Shown: positions 5,194 through 5,461 of the stretch, one piece after another
Layout of the letters: each line of letters opens with the position of its first letter
How positions within the stretch are numbered: the first letter of the stretch is position 1
Assembly (NCBI GenBank): GCA_946481475.1
Contig: CAMLOB010000322.1
Location: 1 to 5,461 of the forward strand
Direction: 5' to 3'
Length of the DNA stretch: 5,461 nt
Source of the DNA: an uncultured Chlorobiota bacterium
GTDB taxonomy: Bacteria; Bacteroidota; Kapaibacteriia; OLB7
Position numbers and translations under genes: made by a program
Notes under the pieces: generated by a model
Told to the model about the DNA's origin: nothing
What the model saw: the letters and a program-made list of their open reading frames with translations, nothing else
Database searches by the model: none

Positions 5194-5461
5194 GTACCGG
5201 AGAATGCCCCCCCTTAACGTGGACAGGGCGATATACAAGGATATCCCCCTACTTGGCGATCTCTCCGTGTCCTTTATGTCTTGTGGTCAAACAACACAAC
5301 GTCACCAAGTACACAAAGAAATCACAAAGTGCTGTCGCTGATATGTTCCGTTCAAGAACGAAACGTTCTCTATCAGGGAATTCAAATTGAACCTTCATGC
5401 AACAAGCAAGTCATGTGATTCGTTCATAACCTGGTATCTACCCGCAGCTACAACGATGAAT
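5194..5461. other. Non-coding region right of the IS with repeat-like sequence
   Basis: No gene is supported in these 268 bases. The frame of the ftsE tail happens to stay open to a TGA at 5339-5341, but its translation (MPPLNVDRAIYKDIPLLG...) resembles nothing I know and its DNA looks like intergenic repeat. The region contains a C7 tract followed by TTAACGTGGACAGGGC (5207-5229), an imperfect inverted repeat (5267-5329), and overlapping short palindromes (5349-5391). It is more AT-rich towards the right end. An ATG at 5456-5458 is at the window edge, and nothing shows whether a gene starts there. Confidence 0.5.
5267..5329. repeat. Imperfect inverted repeat, MITE-like or dispersed non-coding repeat
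   Basis: The left arm GTGTCCTTTATGTCTTGTGGT (5267-5287) is roughly mirrored by ACCAAGTACACAAAGAAATCACAAAG (5304-5329), allowing a few small gaps, around a 16-base centre. The wording (GTGTCCTTT..GTCTTGTGG and CACAAAG..CACAAAG) resembles a repeat motif scattered between genes in many bacterial genomes. It could fold as a hairpin in RNA. Function unknown; not a rho-independent terminator, since no T-tract follows. Confidence 0.4.

Noticed and set aside
5114..5341. 75-residue open frame spanning the IS right end and flank
   Set aside because: It is an out-of-frame reading of the transposase tail followed by non-coding repeat sequence, with no family resemblance.
1..5461. CRISPR array, tRNA, rRNA or defence system
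   Set aside because: No regularly spaced repeats, no tRNA-like cloverleaf or rRNA sequence, and no nuclease, helicase or toxin-antitoxin genes were seen on either strand.

Overview
The window reads as a stretch of chromosome from a moderately GC-rich bacterium, most likely in the Bacteroidota/Chlorobiota (FCB) group. The basis is protein style (the class I fructose-bisphosphatase, PdxA and FtsE all resemble members from that group) and weak or absent Shine-Dalgarno sequences in front of several starts. This placement is an inference from memory of family sequences, not a computed classification.

Left part (1-742): a minus-strand gene for an M24 (Xaa-Pro aminopeptidase/creatinase-type) peptidase starts at 565 and runs off the left edge, so only its N-terminal 188 codons are present. 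It has no stop codon inside the window. A 177-bp divergent spacer separates it from the plus-strand genes and contains a perfect 15-bp palindrome (621-635).

Middle part (743-4021): four plus-strand genes are packed as an apparent operon. They encode a universal stress protein (743-1207), class I fructose-1,6-bisphosphatase fbp (1231-2295), 4-hydroxythreonine-4-phosphate dehydrogenase pdxA (2292-3308) and the ABC ATPase ftsE (3305-4021). The fbp/pdxA and pdxA/ftsE junctions are both ATGA overlaps, which suggests translational coupling. The products link stress response, gluconeogenesis, vitamin B6 synthesis and cell division/envelope work; nothing in the sequence shows that they act in one pathway.

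Right part (3993-5193): an ISAs1-family insertion sequence of about 1.18 kb sits in the very 3' end of ftsE. It has 17-21 bp perfect terminal inverted repeats and imperfect 10-bp flanking direct repeats, and its left terminal repeat supplies the last codons and the stop codon of ftsE. The transposase is split into two frames at a run of eight A's. Reading -1 at this A-AAA-AAA-C site, or adding one A, restores a 374-residue DDE transposase. This is either programmed frameshifting or transcript slippage, or a one-base loss (mutation or sequencing error).

Far right (5194-5461): no gene is supported. The stretch holds a C-rich motif resembling the IS target, an imperfect inverted repeat that looks like a dispersed non-coding repeat (5267-5329), and a cluster of short palindromes (5349-5391). 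I did not find a clearly new biological system. The most interesting items are the frameshift site, the IS-made end of ftsE, and the non-coding repeat region to its right.
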